Part shown: piece by piece, positions 7,969 to 14,877 of the stretch | Layout: the number at the start of each line of letters is the position of its first letter | How positions within the stretch are numbered: position 1 is the stretch's first letter | NCBI GenBank assembly: GCA_023137275.1 | Contig: JAGLPO010000075.1 | Span: 1 to 36,537, forward strand | DNA length: 36,537 bases | Source of the DNA: Candidatus Parcubacteria bacterium | Lineage (GTDB): Bacteria > Patescibacteriota > Patescibacteriia > Patescibacteriales > UBA12075 | Direction of reading: 5' to 3' | Notes under the pieces: model-generated | Seen by the model: only the letters and a program-made list of their open reading frames with translations | The model's database searches: none | What the model was told of the DNA's origin: nothing | Position numbers and translations under genes: made by a program

Positions 7969-8196
7969 ATGAATCAAAAAAATAATTTCCGGCAAAGGGC
8001 TGAAGATTTGGCAAGGCGAAGCCGGGAAAATCGGGCTAATAATGAAAAAAAGTTCTGCCCATTTTCTTTCTCAAATCCAAACGGACCTAGGCCATGCACG
8101 CCAGATTGCAAGCTATACCGCAAACAGCCCAAAGGCTACGAATGTACATTTCAGGAGTTGCGAGCTATCTCGTGGAATACGAAAAATAAAGACTGA
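7969..8196 (+). CDS. Small Cys-rich protein, possible zinc knuckle
   Basis: The 75-aa protein has a basic helical N-terminus (RQRAEDLARRSRENRANNEKK) followed by a compact Cys module: CPFSFSNPNGPRPCTPDCKLYR and, further on, YECTFQEL. Four cysteines with the spacing C-x12-C-x3-C-x12-C could bind one zinc ion. Similar short Cys modules occur in small proteins of phages and integrated elements; I do not know the role of this one. It is the last gene before a gene-free region of about 1.5 kb. Confidence 0.6.
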   Translation: MNQKNNFRQRAEDLARRSRENRANNEKKFCPFSFSNPNGPRPCTPDCKLYRKQPKGYECTFQELRAISWNTKNKD

Positions 8197-8325
8197 TCAT
8201 TTAAAATCATGCTAATACAAGCAAACTCTAATGGTTATACGATAAATGTTAATAAATTGTGAATTAAAAGTTAATAACTTGAAAAAAATCCAATTTAATT
8301 TCATAATCAATGCTAAATTTACCGC

Positions 8326-8417
8326 ACTAAGTTAGTACTAGCTAACTAAGTACTAAGTTAGCTAAGTACTAACTTAGTTAGTTAGTTTCTTACTATCTCT
8401 TACTAAAACTAACTAAC
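8326..8417. repeat. Near-perfect palindrome and adjacent hairpin, AGTACT repeats
   Basis: ACTAAGTTAGTACT (8326-8339) is exactly complementary to 8365-8378, and inside it AGCTAACT (8340-8347) pairs with AGTTAGCT (8356-8363), giving 22 paired bases around an 8-base loop with one unpaired base. The word AGTACT occurs three times at 15-16 base steps (8334, 8349, 8365). Directly after, GTTAGTTAGTTT (8377-8388) pairs with AAACTAACTAAC (8406-8417). Ten bases on, at 8427-8435, lies a one-mismatch DnaA box (TTATCCACG on the minus strand). The cluster could form a cruciform or bind an operator protein. Confidence 0.7.
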
Positions 8418-8639
8418 AAACAATAGCGTGGATAACTTTTTATAACTAACGAAAATTAAGAAACCGACTTAAATCAAAAAAATTGCGGAACGCGAGAAAA
8501 CACCTTTTTTACACAAAATAAAACAATCAGGAACTTCCCTCACTTAAAAGCCATTTATGAATTGAAAAAAACGAATAATGTATTTCCGCCAAATCAAATT
8601 AATCATTGACATAGCCTGCTATGGCGGGCAAAACATTTA

Positions 8640-9715
8640 GGCGAGCGCCAGCGAGCCTTTCCGCGAGCAAAGCGAGCGTACAATACGGCCGGAGCAGGGA
8701 TGTGGCGAGAAAAATTGAATGACTTCCCGGCCGTAATTTGCACATACGTTTTATTTCGGAAGCGCCGGAGCAGGGACGAGAATAGCACCACGAATATTTT
8801 CCCGGCGCAATTTCACCTAAGCGAGGATAGCATTGTTCCCGCGCCGCAGTGTTCATTTCAACTAGGGCAAGTTTCGCATAACGCACATTCACGCGAAGTG
8901 ACGTAGGACGTTGATTAAGTATTTTATGACCGGAGTGTAAAACTTTTTTTACAGTAAAAATTTAGTGGACACTTCGCGTAATGTTCGTTATGCGATAACT
9001 TGCCAGCCGTGCCACGTCAGAGCCAGTGTGAATATTTACTCACCGTTGATTTCGCACCGTCCGTTTACAGCGAGGAGCGGAAGCCCTTACGTGAAAAAAG
9101 CGGCTGAACCCGACAGGGGGCAGAGGGAGCTTTTTTCACGTAAGGGCTGGAGCGACGAAGCGCCGCACTGTTCGTGAATTTTGCATTGCCACGTCAGTAT
9201 TTACTTTTTAACTGCTACAGGAAACTGAGTATAATTTCTTGTTATACTACGAACGCAACGCCTCGGAGTATAACAAAAATTATACTCACGTTTCCGTCAC
9301 GGACGCGCGCTTGGAACTTGAATATTATTAATTGCAGGGACTTTGATACCGGCGCCAGTAAAGGCGTGGATTTCGCAGGGACGTGAGCGCCGGTAATTTA
9401 GAATAAGGAATGGAGCGAAGGCGCAGGACGGACGAGCGACGAGGGCAACTCCTTTGAATTATTATCGCCCTGGTCGTTCGGCCGGCCGGAGCCGGAGCGG
9501 AATGACATCCGCTTTATAGTTTTTTGATAATGGAGTGTAGTGGAGCTTGGGAATTTTTGTGAGTTCCTGAGCGAAGCAAAGGATCTCACAAAAATTACCG
9601 GGCGGAACAAAACGACATCATTATTGGTTTGATTTGCATTTACTTTGATTACCAAATAACAGAGCTGGAGGCGTGGCCGCGCGTAGCGAATAGCGGAGCG
9701 CGGACGCGGCTCGAG
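8640..9715. repeat. Array of about ten long foldback stems, no genes
   Basis: This gene-free, locally GC-rich stretch is almost wholly built of inverted repeats in a row. Paired arms I checked: 8684-8692 with 8727-8735; 8762-8768 with 8802-8808; 8866-8900 with 8970-9004 (about 30 of 35 positions pair); 9083-9101 with 9129-9147 (19 bp perfect); 9217-9248 with 9267-9298 (about 30 bp with few mismatches); 9347-9355 with 9387-9395; 9430-9446 with 9467-9483; 9552-9563 with 9585-9596; and a GCCGCG/CGCGGC stem near 9676-9710. Words such as CCGGAGCAGGGA (8689 and 8765), TGCCACGTCAG and GAGCGAAG recur in loops and spacers. The apparent ORFs here overlap both strands of the stems and do not look coding. 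Confidence 0.8.
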
Positions 9716-9755
9716 CGATTAGAAAGCTTGAATAATTTAATATATTTTTTTACAT

Positions 9756-9926
9756 ATGGTTAGCAAGGAATTGATACAAGAATTCAGAGACATTGTAAAA
9801 GCCGAGTACGGGCTTGATTTGAGCTTTGAGGAAGCAAGTAAAACCGGTAATGATCTTGTTGATATTTTTGACACGCTGGCTAAAATAGACTTTAAAGAAA
9901 AACGTAATAGTTCTTTGTCAGAATGA
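9756..9926 (+). CDS. Small 56-aa hypothetical protein
   Basis: The ORF begins MVSKELIQEFRDIVKAEYGL and continues as an acidic, helical protein ending KRNSSLSE. The pattern of hydrophobic residues (LIQEFRDIV, NDLVDIFDTLAKI) fits two or three amphipathic helices. It comes straight after the foldback array and before the structured element at 9946. I see no strong Shine-Dalgarno sequence. Very short helical genes of this kind often accompany the recombinase in integrated elements of CPR genomes; the role is unknown. Confidence 0.55.
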   Translation: MVSKELIQEFRDIVKAEYGLDLSFEEASKTGNDLVDIFDTLAKIDFKEKRNSSLSE

Positions 9927-9945
9927 ATATTTGTGGTAATATATA

Positions 9946-10091
9946 GGTGGTTACCTAGGCATACTAAAACAATTCGAAGATATTGTCAGATTGTCGTCCG
10001 TAATGGGCGGTCCTGCCGACAATTCAATCTTCGGATTGGGTATGCTCGGGTAACCCTGGACCGTCCTTTTTGGTTGCAAAAATCGGTCTGG
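9946..10091 (+). ncRNA. Candidate structured RNA or DNA foldback element
   Basis: GGTTACCTAGGCATAC (9949-9964) pairs with 10040-10055. Inside it, TTCGAAGAT (9973-9981) pairs with ATCTTCGGA (10027-10035) and ATTGTCG (9990-9996) pairs with CGACAAT (10017-10023), leaving a GC-rich apical loop of about 20 bases. A second, weaker hairpin (about 10058-10063 with 10084-10089) follows just before the start of the next gene. It lies in a 180-base gap between two small plus-strand genes. The coaxial stem with internal loops looks like an RNA, but I recognise no riboswitch or known family, and a recombination or origin element is equally possible. Confidence 0.5.
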
Positions 10092-10106
10092 TAATAAACC
10101 TATGTT

Positions 10107-10313
10107 ATGCCGGGAAAAGACAGAATAGAATATTTAAAATTTCATGTCAGAAGTAAGGACTATTTTGGAACTCTTGCCACGATTTTGGATTTGTTCAGAC
10201 TGGATGTTTTGGAAAAGAAATTTATTTATGACAAAGATAAGGTGCTGGAAAAAATTGTTAAAGACTTAATTTATTTGCAGGATAATTATAAAATCATTAA
10301 AAAGGTTAAATGA
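10107..10313 (+). CDS. Small 68-aa hypothetical protein
   Basis: This helical, basic protein (MPGKDRIEYLKFHVRSKDYF, later VLEKIVKDLIYLQDNYKIIKKVK) has no recognisable motif. Its stop codon overlaps the start of the Excalibur lipoprotein gene in an ATGA junction, so translation of the two is coupled. It begins about 15 bases after the structured element at 9946-10091, which may form its 5' untranslated region. Confidence 0.55.
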   Translation: MPGKDRIEYLKFHVRSKDYFGTLATILDLFRLDVLEKKFIYDKDKVLEKIVKDLIYLQDNYKIIKKVK

Positions 10314-10573
10314 CTAAACAAATGTTTAGGACAATAATAATTTTATTTATATTATCAGTTTTAACCGGCTGCGCTGCCAGCCAGGCCTCGGAGCCGGTTG
10401 TTTTAGAATCTAAAACCGTAATAACTTGTTCTTGCCGGTCTGACCGCTATAATTGCGCGGATTTTAAAACGCGCCGTAAGGCGCGTGAGAAGTATGAATG
10501 TTGTATGCGAAAAGTCGGATATGATGTTCATAATTTAGACAGAGATTCTGACGGCATTGCTTGCGAGTGGTGA
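10310..10573 (+). CDS. Lipoprotein with Excalibur calcium-binding domain
   Basis: The 87-aa protein starts with a signal peptide (about residues 6-20) ending in the lipobox LTGC, so it should be lipidated at that Cys and anchored outside the membrane. The mature part ends with an Excalibur domain: NCADFKTRRKAREKYECC, then HNLDRDSDGIACEW, where the DxDxDGxxCE loop binds calcium and the cysteines form disulfides. Excalibur domains are extracellular and are commonly linked to nucleases and cell-wall proteins; here there is no fused enzyme. It is coupled to the preceding gene and lies about 40 bases before the recombinase gene, so it is cargo or an accessory of the mobile element. Confidence 0.85.
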   Translation: MTKQMFRTIIILFILSVLTGCAASQASEPVVLESKTVITCSCRSDRYNCADFKTRRKAREKYECCMRKVGYDVHNLDRDSDGIACEW

Positions 10574-10610
10574 TAATTCTCAAATAATTACAAACTAATA
10601 AAGGAGGAAT

Positions 10611-12224
10611 ATGGATTTAAAAAATGACAAAAAATGTATAATCTATTGTCGTGTATCCAGTAAAGAGCAGGAAGACAGGGGTTATTCTTTGGAAGCACAA
10701 GAAAAGCTTTTGACTGAATATGCCGACAAAAACAAACTTAACGTGGTTAAGATATTTAAAATATCCGAATCAGCCAGTGGTAAGCAAATCCGAAAGACAT
10801 TCAACGAGATGCTTGTGTTTGTAAAAAAGAAAAAGATTAACATTATTCTTTGTGAGAAAATCGACCGACTGACTCGGAACTTAAAAGACGGTGCCGTGAT
10901 AAGCGACTGGGTAATGGCTGATGAAAATAGACAAGTACATTTTGTAAAAGAGAATTTTGTTGTAAGCAGGAATACTCGCGCTCATGAAAATCTGGTTTGG
11001 GATATGAAAGTGGCCATAGCCCGATTCTATACCAACAATCTAAGCGAGGAAGTTAAGAAAGGACAAAAGGCAAAGATAGAATCCGGCTGGATTCCGACTC
11101 AGCCAAAACTAGGATATAAAACGATTGGAGAAAAAGGCCATAAGATTCATGTGATTGACAAGGACAAAGCTAAATTTATTAAACAAATGTTTGAATTATA
11201 TAATAGCGGGAATTACACTTTAAATAAATTGGTAGAAAAATTAGAGGAAGACGGTTTTCGGCATAAAACCGGTAAACCGCTTGGGAAGAGTTCGATGCAT
11301 AGAATTTTATCAGAGCCATTCTACAGCGGACGAATATTATGGAACGGAAAAGAATATGACGGTAAACATGAGCCGATTATATCAGAGGAAGTATTTGATG
11401 AAGTGCAATTAAAGTTAAAAAGGCATACAAAGGGCTGGCAGTATAAAATTCATAACCATATATTCAAAGGTTTGATTAGGTGTGGTGCTTGCGGTTGTTT
11501 GATTACTTGGGAAACACAAAAAAATCATCATTATGGCCGGTGCAAAGGCTATCGGGGTTGTTTGCAAAAAGGTTGTATCCGGGAAGAAGCTATTGAAGAC
11601 GGATTATTCGACAGTCTGGAGAAAATCAAGCCGATGAATACGCAAGTACTCAACTGGATAAAAAAAGCGCTCAAGGAGGCGCACAAGGACAAAAAAGACT
11701 ACTCTCATGTCACACGTGAGGGTCTAAATAAACAACTGGAAAAAATTGAAAAGCGAATTGATAAAATCTATGATGACAAAATCGATGAAGTGATAAGCCG
11801 AGAATATTATGACAAGCGTTTTAAAGAATATAGTATGGAGAGAAAGAGTATTTTAAAACAATTAGACAAGCACGGAAATAAACTTGATAATTATTATGAG
11901 ACCGGCATTGATATTCACGACCTGGCGTTCAATGCTAAACGGCTATATTTGAGCCGTAAGGCCACGCCGGATGATAAGAGAATCATAATGAATAAAATAT
12001 TTATTAGTATGCACTTGGAAAGCAAAGATTTATATCTTGAATATAAGCCGGCTTATCAATTCTTGTCTGAATGGATGCCCAAGCTAAACGCCACTTCCGA
12101 ACTCCTAAAAGAAAGCGAACATTACAAAAAAACAGGCGCTTTTGCGCCTGCTAATCCCTTGTTGCTCGGAGGCAGGGAATCGAACCCCGATTTACTGGAC
12201 CAAAACCAGCTGTCCTACCGTTAG
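10611..12224 (+). CDS. Large serine recombinase (site-specific integrase)
   Basis: The 537-aa enzyme catalyses site-specific integration and excision through a phosphoserine link to DNA. The resolvase domain begins IIYCRVSSKEQEDRG, with S16 the probable nucleophile; CEKIDRLTRN is the second active-site segment. A recombinase domain follows (GYKTIGEKGHKI through the GKPLGKSSMHRILSEPFYSG stretch), then a zinc ribbon from C291/C294 (CGACGCLI) to RCKGYRGC, and a coiled coil of about 390-440. AAAGGAGG gives a strong ribosome binding site seven bases before the ATG. The last about 20 codons run antisense through the tRNA-Gln terminator and gene, so the C-terminus is host sequence and would change on excision if the crossover lies there. 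It is the best marker that the region to its left is an integrated element. Confidence 0.93.
   Translation: MDLKNDKKCIIYCRVSSKEQEDRGYSLEAQEKLLTEYADKNKLNVVKIFKISESASGKQIRKTFNEMLVFVKKKKINIILCEKIDRLTRNLKDGAVISDWVMADENRQVHFVKENFVVSRNTRAHENLVWDMKVAIARFYTNNLSEEVKKGQKAKIESGWIPTQPKLGYKTIGEKGHKIHVIDKDKAKFIKQMFELYNSGNYTLNKLVEKLEEDGFRHKTGKPLGKSSMHRILSEPFYSGRILWNGKEYDGKHEPIISEEVFDEVQLKLKRHTKGWQYKIHNHIFKGLIRCGACGCLITWETQKNHHYGRCKGYRGCLQKGCIREEAIEDGLFDSLEKIKPMNTQVLNWIKKALKEAHKDKKDYSHVTREGLNKQLEKIEKRIDKIYDDKIDEVISREYYDKRFKEYSMERKSILKQLDKHGNKLDNYYETGIDIHDLAFNAKRLYLSRKATPDDKRIIMNKIFISMHLESKDLYLEYKPAYQFLSEWMPKLNATSELLKESEHYKKTGAFAPANPLLLGGRESNPDLLDQNQLSYR
12126..12150 (-). terminator. Terminator of tRNA-Gln
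   Basis: On the minus strand CAGGCGC and GCGCCTG form a 7-bp stem around an AAAA loop (12133-12150), followed by seven T (A run 12126-12132). It lies 15 bases downstream of the tRNA-Gln 3' end. The sequence is also read as codons of the recombinase on the plus strand. Confidence 0.85.
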
Positions 12225-12235
12225 ACGACCTCCGA
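12165..12235 (-). tRNA. tRNA-Gln (anticodon TTG)
   Basis: The minus-strand cloverleaf is complete: acceptor TCGGAGG/CCTCCGA, D-arm GTCT/GGAC with AACGGTA loop, anticodon stem GCTGG/CCAGT with loop TTTTGGT (anticodon TTG), and T-arm CGGGG-TTCGATT-CCCTG. The discriminator is G and the CCA end is not encoded. It marks the boundary with the integrated element, whose recombinase gene overlaps it in antisense; its 3' end faces the element, as expected of an attachment site in a tRNA. Confidence 0.95.
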
Positions 12236-12266
12236 ATAATTAAAAACCACCATGTGGCTATTCACG

Positions 12267-12295
12267 ATAATACAATATTTTATACAATCAGTCAA
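12267..12295 (-). promoter_or_regulatory. Promoter of tRNA-Gln
   Basis: On the minus strand TTGACT (12290-12295) is separated by 17 bases from TATTAT (12267-12272), about 31 bases before the mature tRNA 5' end. This fits a housekeeping sigma factor promoter. Confidence 0.75.
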
Positions 12296-12313
12296 TAAAG
12301 ATCAATAAATCGG

Positions 12314-12342
12314 TTGATTTTAAAATAAAATTAGCGTAAAAT
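12314..12342 (+). promoter_or_regulatory. Possible promoter of the peptidase E gene
   Basis: TTGATT (12314-12319) and TAAAAT (12337-12342) are 17 bases apart, about 80 bases upstream of the start codon and divergent from the tRNA-Gln promoter. The segment is AT-rich, so chance matches are possible. Confidence 0.4.
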
Positions 12343-12423
12343 TATAATAAATCTTCTTTAAAGCAAATAAATAGAAAAATAATTTTATCAAACAACGATG
12401 TCCAGCCCAAAATCAAAATAATT

Positions 12424-13053
12424 ATGAAAAACTTATTATTATCATCAAGCGGTACGTTTATTACCAGATTTGATATAAAAGAATTTAAAAAACCATTAAA
12501 AGACATGAAAATGGCATATATAACTACAGCCTCTAAAAAGGTTGAGGATTCAACATATGTGGTAAATCGTAAAAAAGAAATGGATAAGCAAGGTTTTGAT
12601 TATGAAGAAATTGATATAGGCGGAAAAACAGAAAATGAATTGAGAAAAAATTTAAAAGACAAAAAAATTATTTATGTAGAAGGCGGAAATGCTTTTTATT
12701 TATTAAAATGCGTAAGAGAAAGCAGGTTTGAAAAAATAGTAAAAGAATTAATAAAAAAAGGGGTTATTTATATCGGTTCCAGCGCCGGTTCTTATATTGC
12801 CTGTCCAACAATTGAAATCGCGGACAAGGCAAGTGGGCATAATTTTAATAAGTGCGGGATCACAAATTATACAGCTATGAATTTAGTGCCATTTTTAATA
12901 AAAGCTCACTATAATCCAGACGAAAAAGAAGAACTAAAAGAAAAATTAAAAAATGTTAAATATCCAATAAGACCGCTAACAGACGACCAAGCTATATTAG
13001 TAAAAAATAATAAGGTTAGTTTATTGGAAAATGGTAAAGAGATAATTTTTTAA
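12424..13053 (+). CDS. Peptidase E-like (family S51) serine peptidase
   Basis: The 209-aa protein belongs to the class I glutamine amidotransferase-like fold of peptidase E, a cytoplasmic enzyme that in known members cleaves Asp-X dipeptides. It starts with the family's LLLSSSGTF strand; YVEGGNAFYLLK is the conserved GGN(T/A)F segment; IGSSAGSYIACP carries the nucleophile S120 in G-x-S-A-G; and FLIKAHYNPDEKEE supplies a His region near the end (known peptidase E active sites use Ser, His and Glu). Length fits the family (about 210-230). It stands alone on the plus strand, between tRNA-Gln and the minus-strand core block, with its own terminator. Many relatives have unknown substrates, so only the family is certain. 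Confidence 0.85.
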   Translation: MKNLLLSSSGTFITRFDIKEFKKPLKDMKMAYITTASKKVEDSTYVVNRKKEMDKQGFDYEEIDIGGKTENELRKNLKDKKIIYVEGGNAFYLLKCVRESRFEKIVKELIKKGVIYIGSSAGSYIACPTIEIADKASGHNFNKCGITNYTAMNLVPFLIKAHYNPDEKEELKEKLKNVKYPIRPLTDDQAILVKNNKVSLLENGKEIIF

Positions 13054-13070
13054 TACTCCAGGCAAAACTA

Positions 13071-13098
13071 AAAAAGTCCTCAATTATGAGGGCTTTTT
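13071..13098 (+). terminator. Terminator of the peptidase E gene
   Basis: AGTCCTC (13075-13081) pairs with GAGGGCT (13088-13094) around AATTAT and is followed by T residues; A residues in front make it usable from the other strand too. It lies about 20 bases after the stop codon. Confidence 0.85.
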
Positions 13099-13106
13099 GT
13101 TATCGC

Positions 13107-13160
13107 GCCCGCAACCCGCCAGCAACTGCGTAGCTGTGGGCGGGTAGCTAGGCGGGCGAG
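13107..13160. repeat. GC-rich inverted repeat between convergent genes
   Basis: CGCCCGC near 13107 pairs with GCGGGCG near 13153, with further CCCGCC/GGCGGG pairing inside. It lies between the peptidase E terminator and the end of ftsX, which converge here. Base composition is far above that of the surroundings, as in dispersed REP-like elements. Confidence 0.5.
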
Positions 13161-13187
13161 TATGTTACGTGCTGTGTGTTATGTGCG

Positions 13188-14099
13188 CTAGACCCGTGAA
13201 TACTTCCGAACCGCCAGTTGGCTGGCGATGATGTTAACAATAGCAACGCCGACAAACTGCAAACCGAATATAATATGGGCCTGACTGTAAAAATAATTAA
13301 TCAAATTAACATTATAACCGACAAAAAAGGTTTCCAGATAAGGCTGGAGCAGGGTGAGAAAAGGGTAAAAAAGACCCATAATAATTGCGATTCCAAAGAT
13401 TGTATAAACCACGCCGGACAAAAGATACGGCATCTGGATAAACCAGCGGCTGGCTCCCACCAGCCTCATGATCACTATTTCCCTGCGATGAGTATATATC
13501 GCCACTCGCACCGAATTGTAAACCACCAAAATAGTAATAAAAATAAAAATACCGGAAAGAAGCAGCCCGGCATTCGCGACTTTCTCGGTTATAGTGTTTA
13601 TCTTATTAAGCATTACTTTATAATTGGAAAAATTCCGCGACTCAATTATATTGTCATCAAAAGCGTTTATCTTGTTGATCAAATTATCAAATTCATCCAA
13701 AGAATTTGGCCGGATCACCAGACTGGGGGTCATAGGATTAGCGCCCAGTTCCCTAAGCGACTCCAATATCTCGGGATTATCAGCATGATTTCTTTTAAAG
13801 TTTTCCAAAGCTTCAACTTTGGACACATAAACCACGTCACGGACTTCTTCCAGCCGGGAAACTTTGGCTTTAAGCGCCAAAATTTCATCCTCCACCGCGT
13901 TTGATTTGATAAATAAATTAACGTCAATCTTTTCCTTGATCGCGTCCACGGCCGTGCCGCCGATGACCTTAACCACCAAAAGCATATTTACCGTAAACAA
14001 GGCCAAAACCATAATAATAATAGTAACCAAAGACAGCCAGATATTACGGCCTATGTCTTGAAGACTAAATTTAATTATCCTGATAAATGATAGAAACAT
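13188..14099 (-). CDS. ftsX: Cell division protein FtsX
   Basis: FtsX is the membrane half of the FtsEX complex, which at the division site passes ATP-driven movement to peptidoglycan hydrolases outside. The 303-aa protein has the family layout: a first membrane segment at about 22-46, an extracellular domain at about 50-165 with KIDVNLFIK and the VSKVEALENFK segment typical of Gram-positive-type FtsX, then three membrane segments at about 175-197, 220-250 and 272-293, with RREIVIMRLVGAS in the conserved cytoplasmic loop. It begins 3 bases after the ftsE stop, so the two are translationally coupled. No nearby gene is an obvious hydrolase partner. Confidence 0.93.
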   Translation of the reverse strand: MFLSFIRIIKFSLQDIGRNIWLSLVTIIIMVLALFTVNMLLVVKVIGGTAVDAIKEKIDVNLFIKSNAVEDEILALKAKVSRLEEVRDVVYVSKVEALENFKRNHADNPEILESLRELGANPMTPSLVIRPNSLDEFDNLINKINAFDDNIIESRNFSNYKVMLNKINTITEKVANAGLLLSGIFIFITILVVYNSVRVAIYTHRREIVIMRLVGASRWFIQMPYLLSGVVYTIFGIAIIMGLFYPFLTLLQPYLETFFVGYNVNLINYFYSQAHIIFGLQFVGVAIVNIIASQLAVRKYSRV

Positions 14100-14102
14100 A
14101 GA

Positions 14103-14783
14103 TTATAGCATATACTTCCCCACCTCCTGGTCAATTACCACTCGCCCATTGTCAATCGTTATTACCCGGCGTCTAAGGCGATTAACGATCTCGCGGTTAT
14201 GCGTAACCAAAAGCACGGTTGTGCCGAATTTGTTTATTCGTAAAAGTAATTCAATTATCTCATGCGCGTTTAAGGAATCAAGGTTGCCGGTCGGTTCGTC
14301 AGCCAGAAGTATTTTGGGACGATGCACCAAGGCCCGGGCGATTGCCGCGCGCTGCTGTTCGCCGCCGGATATTTCTTGCGGATAACGGTTCATTTTATTA
14401 TTAAGCCCCACTATCTTCATTACATGCGGAACTATCTTTTTTATTTTCCTGGGATGCCCGCCGCAGACCTGCATGGCAAAAGCCACGTTCTCAAACAAGG
14501 TTTTTTTTGGTAATAGCTTGAAATCCTGAAATATAACCCCGATCTGCCGCCTAAGCACCGGAATTTCTCTTTGCCCGATATTGGTAATATCCCAGCCGCC
14601 AACCACGATCTTGCCCTGATCCGCTTTTTCCTCGCCGATCAATGTCTTTACAAAAGTGGTTTTCCCGGTGCCGGATTGGCCGACCAGCGACACAAACTCA
14701 CCGGGCTTAATGTGAATATTTATCCGGTCCAAAGCCTTTATATTCTTGGAATATATTTTTGATACGTTATAATATTTGATCAT
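14103..14783 (-). CDS. ftsE: Cell division ATP-binding protein FtsE
   Basis: The 226-aa ABC ATPase drives FtsX. Walker A is GQSGTGKTT at 35-43, the Q-loop is FQDFKLLPKKT, the signature is ISGGEQQRAAIARALV near 138, Walker B is ILLADEPTGNLD near 160, and the switch His is in LLVTHNREIV. The sequence FQDFKLLP is typical of FtsE rather than of a transport ABC protein. It is upstream of and adjacent to ftsX. The 94-base gap in front of it holds a GC-rich palindromic repeat, so the promoter must lie within or beyond that repeat. Confidence 0.95.
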   Translation of the reverse strand: MIKYYNVSKIYSKNIKALDRINIHIKPGEFVSLVGQSGTGKTTFVKTLIGEEKADQGKIVVGGWDITNIGQREIPVLRRQIGVIFQDFKLLPKKTLFENVAFAMQVCGGHPRKIKKIVPHVMKIVGLNNKMNRYPQEISGGEQQRAAIARALVHRPKILLADEPTGNLDSLNAHEIIELLLRINKFGTTVLLVTHNREIVNRLRRRVITIDNGRVVIDQEVGKYML

Positions 14784-14791
14784 TTTTTTAA

Positions 14792-14873
14792 ACCTCTCCC
14801 CCGCTCTCCGCCAGCTGGCGGATCGCCTCCCCCTCTCCTAATTAGGAGAGGGGGCCGGGGGGGTGAGGGTAAT
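14792..14873. repeat. GC-rich palindromic element, same family as murC insert
   Basis: Two palindromes follow one another: CCGCCAGCTGGCGG (14809-14822) and a perfect 26-base palindrome at 14829-14854 built from CCCCCTCTCC and its complement, followed by CCGGGGGGGTGAGGG. The segment from CCCCCTCTCC to the G tract matches the element at 33215-33261 inside murC. It fills the space between the carboxypeptidase stop and the ftsE start. Confidence 0.8.
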
Positions 14874-14877
14874 GATA

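Noticed and set aside
8599..9655. Several 60-100 codon open frames on both strands in the foldback region
   Set aside because: They follow the arms and loops of inverted repeats, overlap each other on both strands, have odd composition and no ribosome binding sites. They are artefacts of a GC-rich palindromic region.
8640..9715. Integron-type attC array
   Set aside because: The stems vary too much in length and I find no consistent RYYYAAC/GTTRRRY core pairs, no tyrosine integrase and no cassettes between the stems.
8326..9715. CRISPR array
   Set aside because: No regularly spaced identical direct repeats with unique spacers and no cas gene; the repeats are inverted.
13218..13904. 228-codon plus-strand frame
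   Set aside because: Antisense shadow of ftsX, which has clear family motifs on the minus strand. The Lys/His-rich translation looks like nothing.
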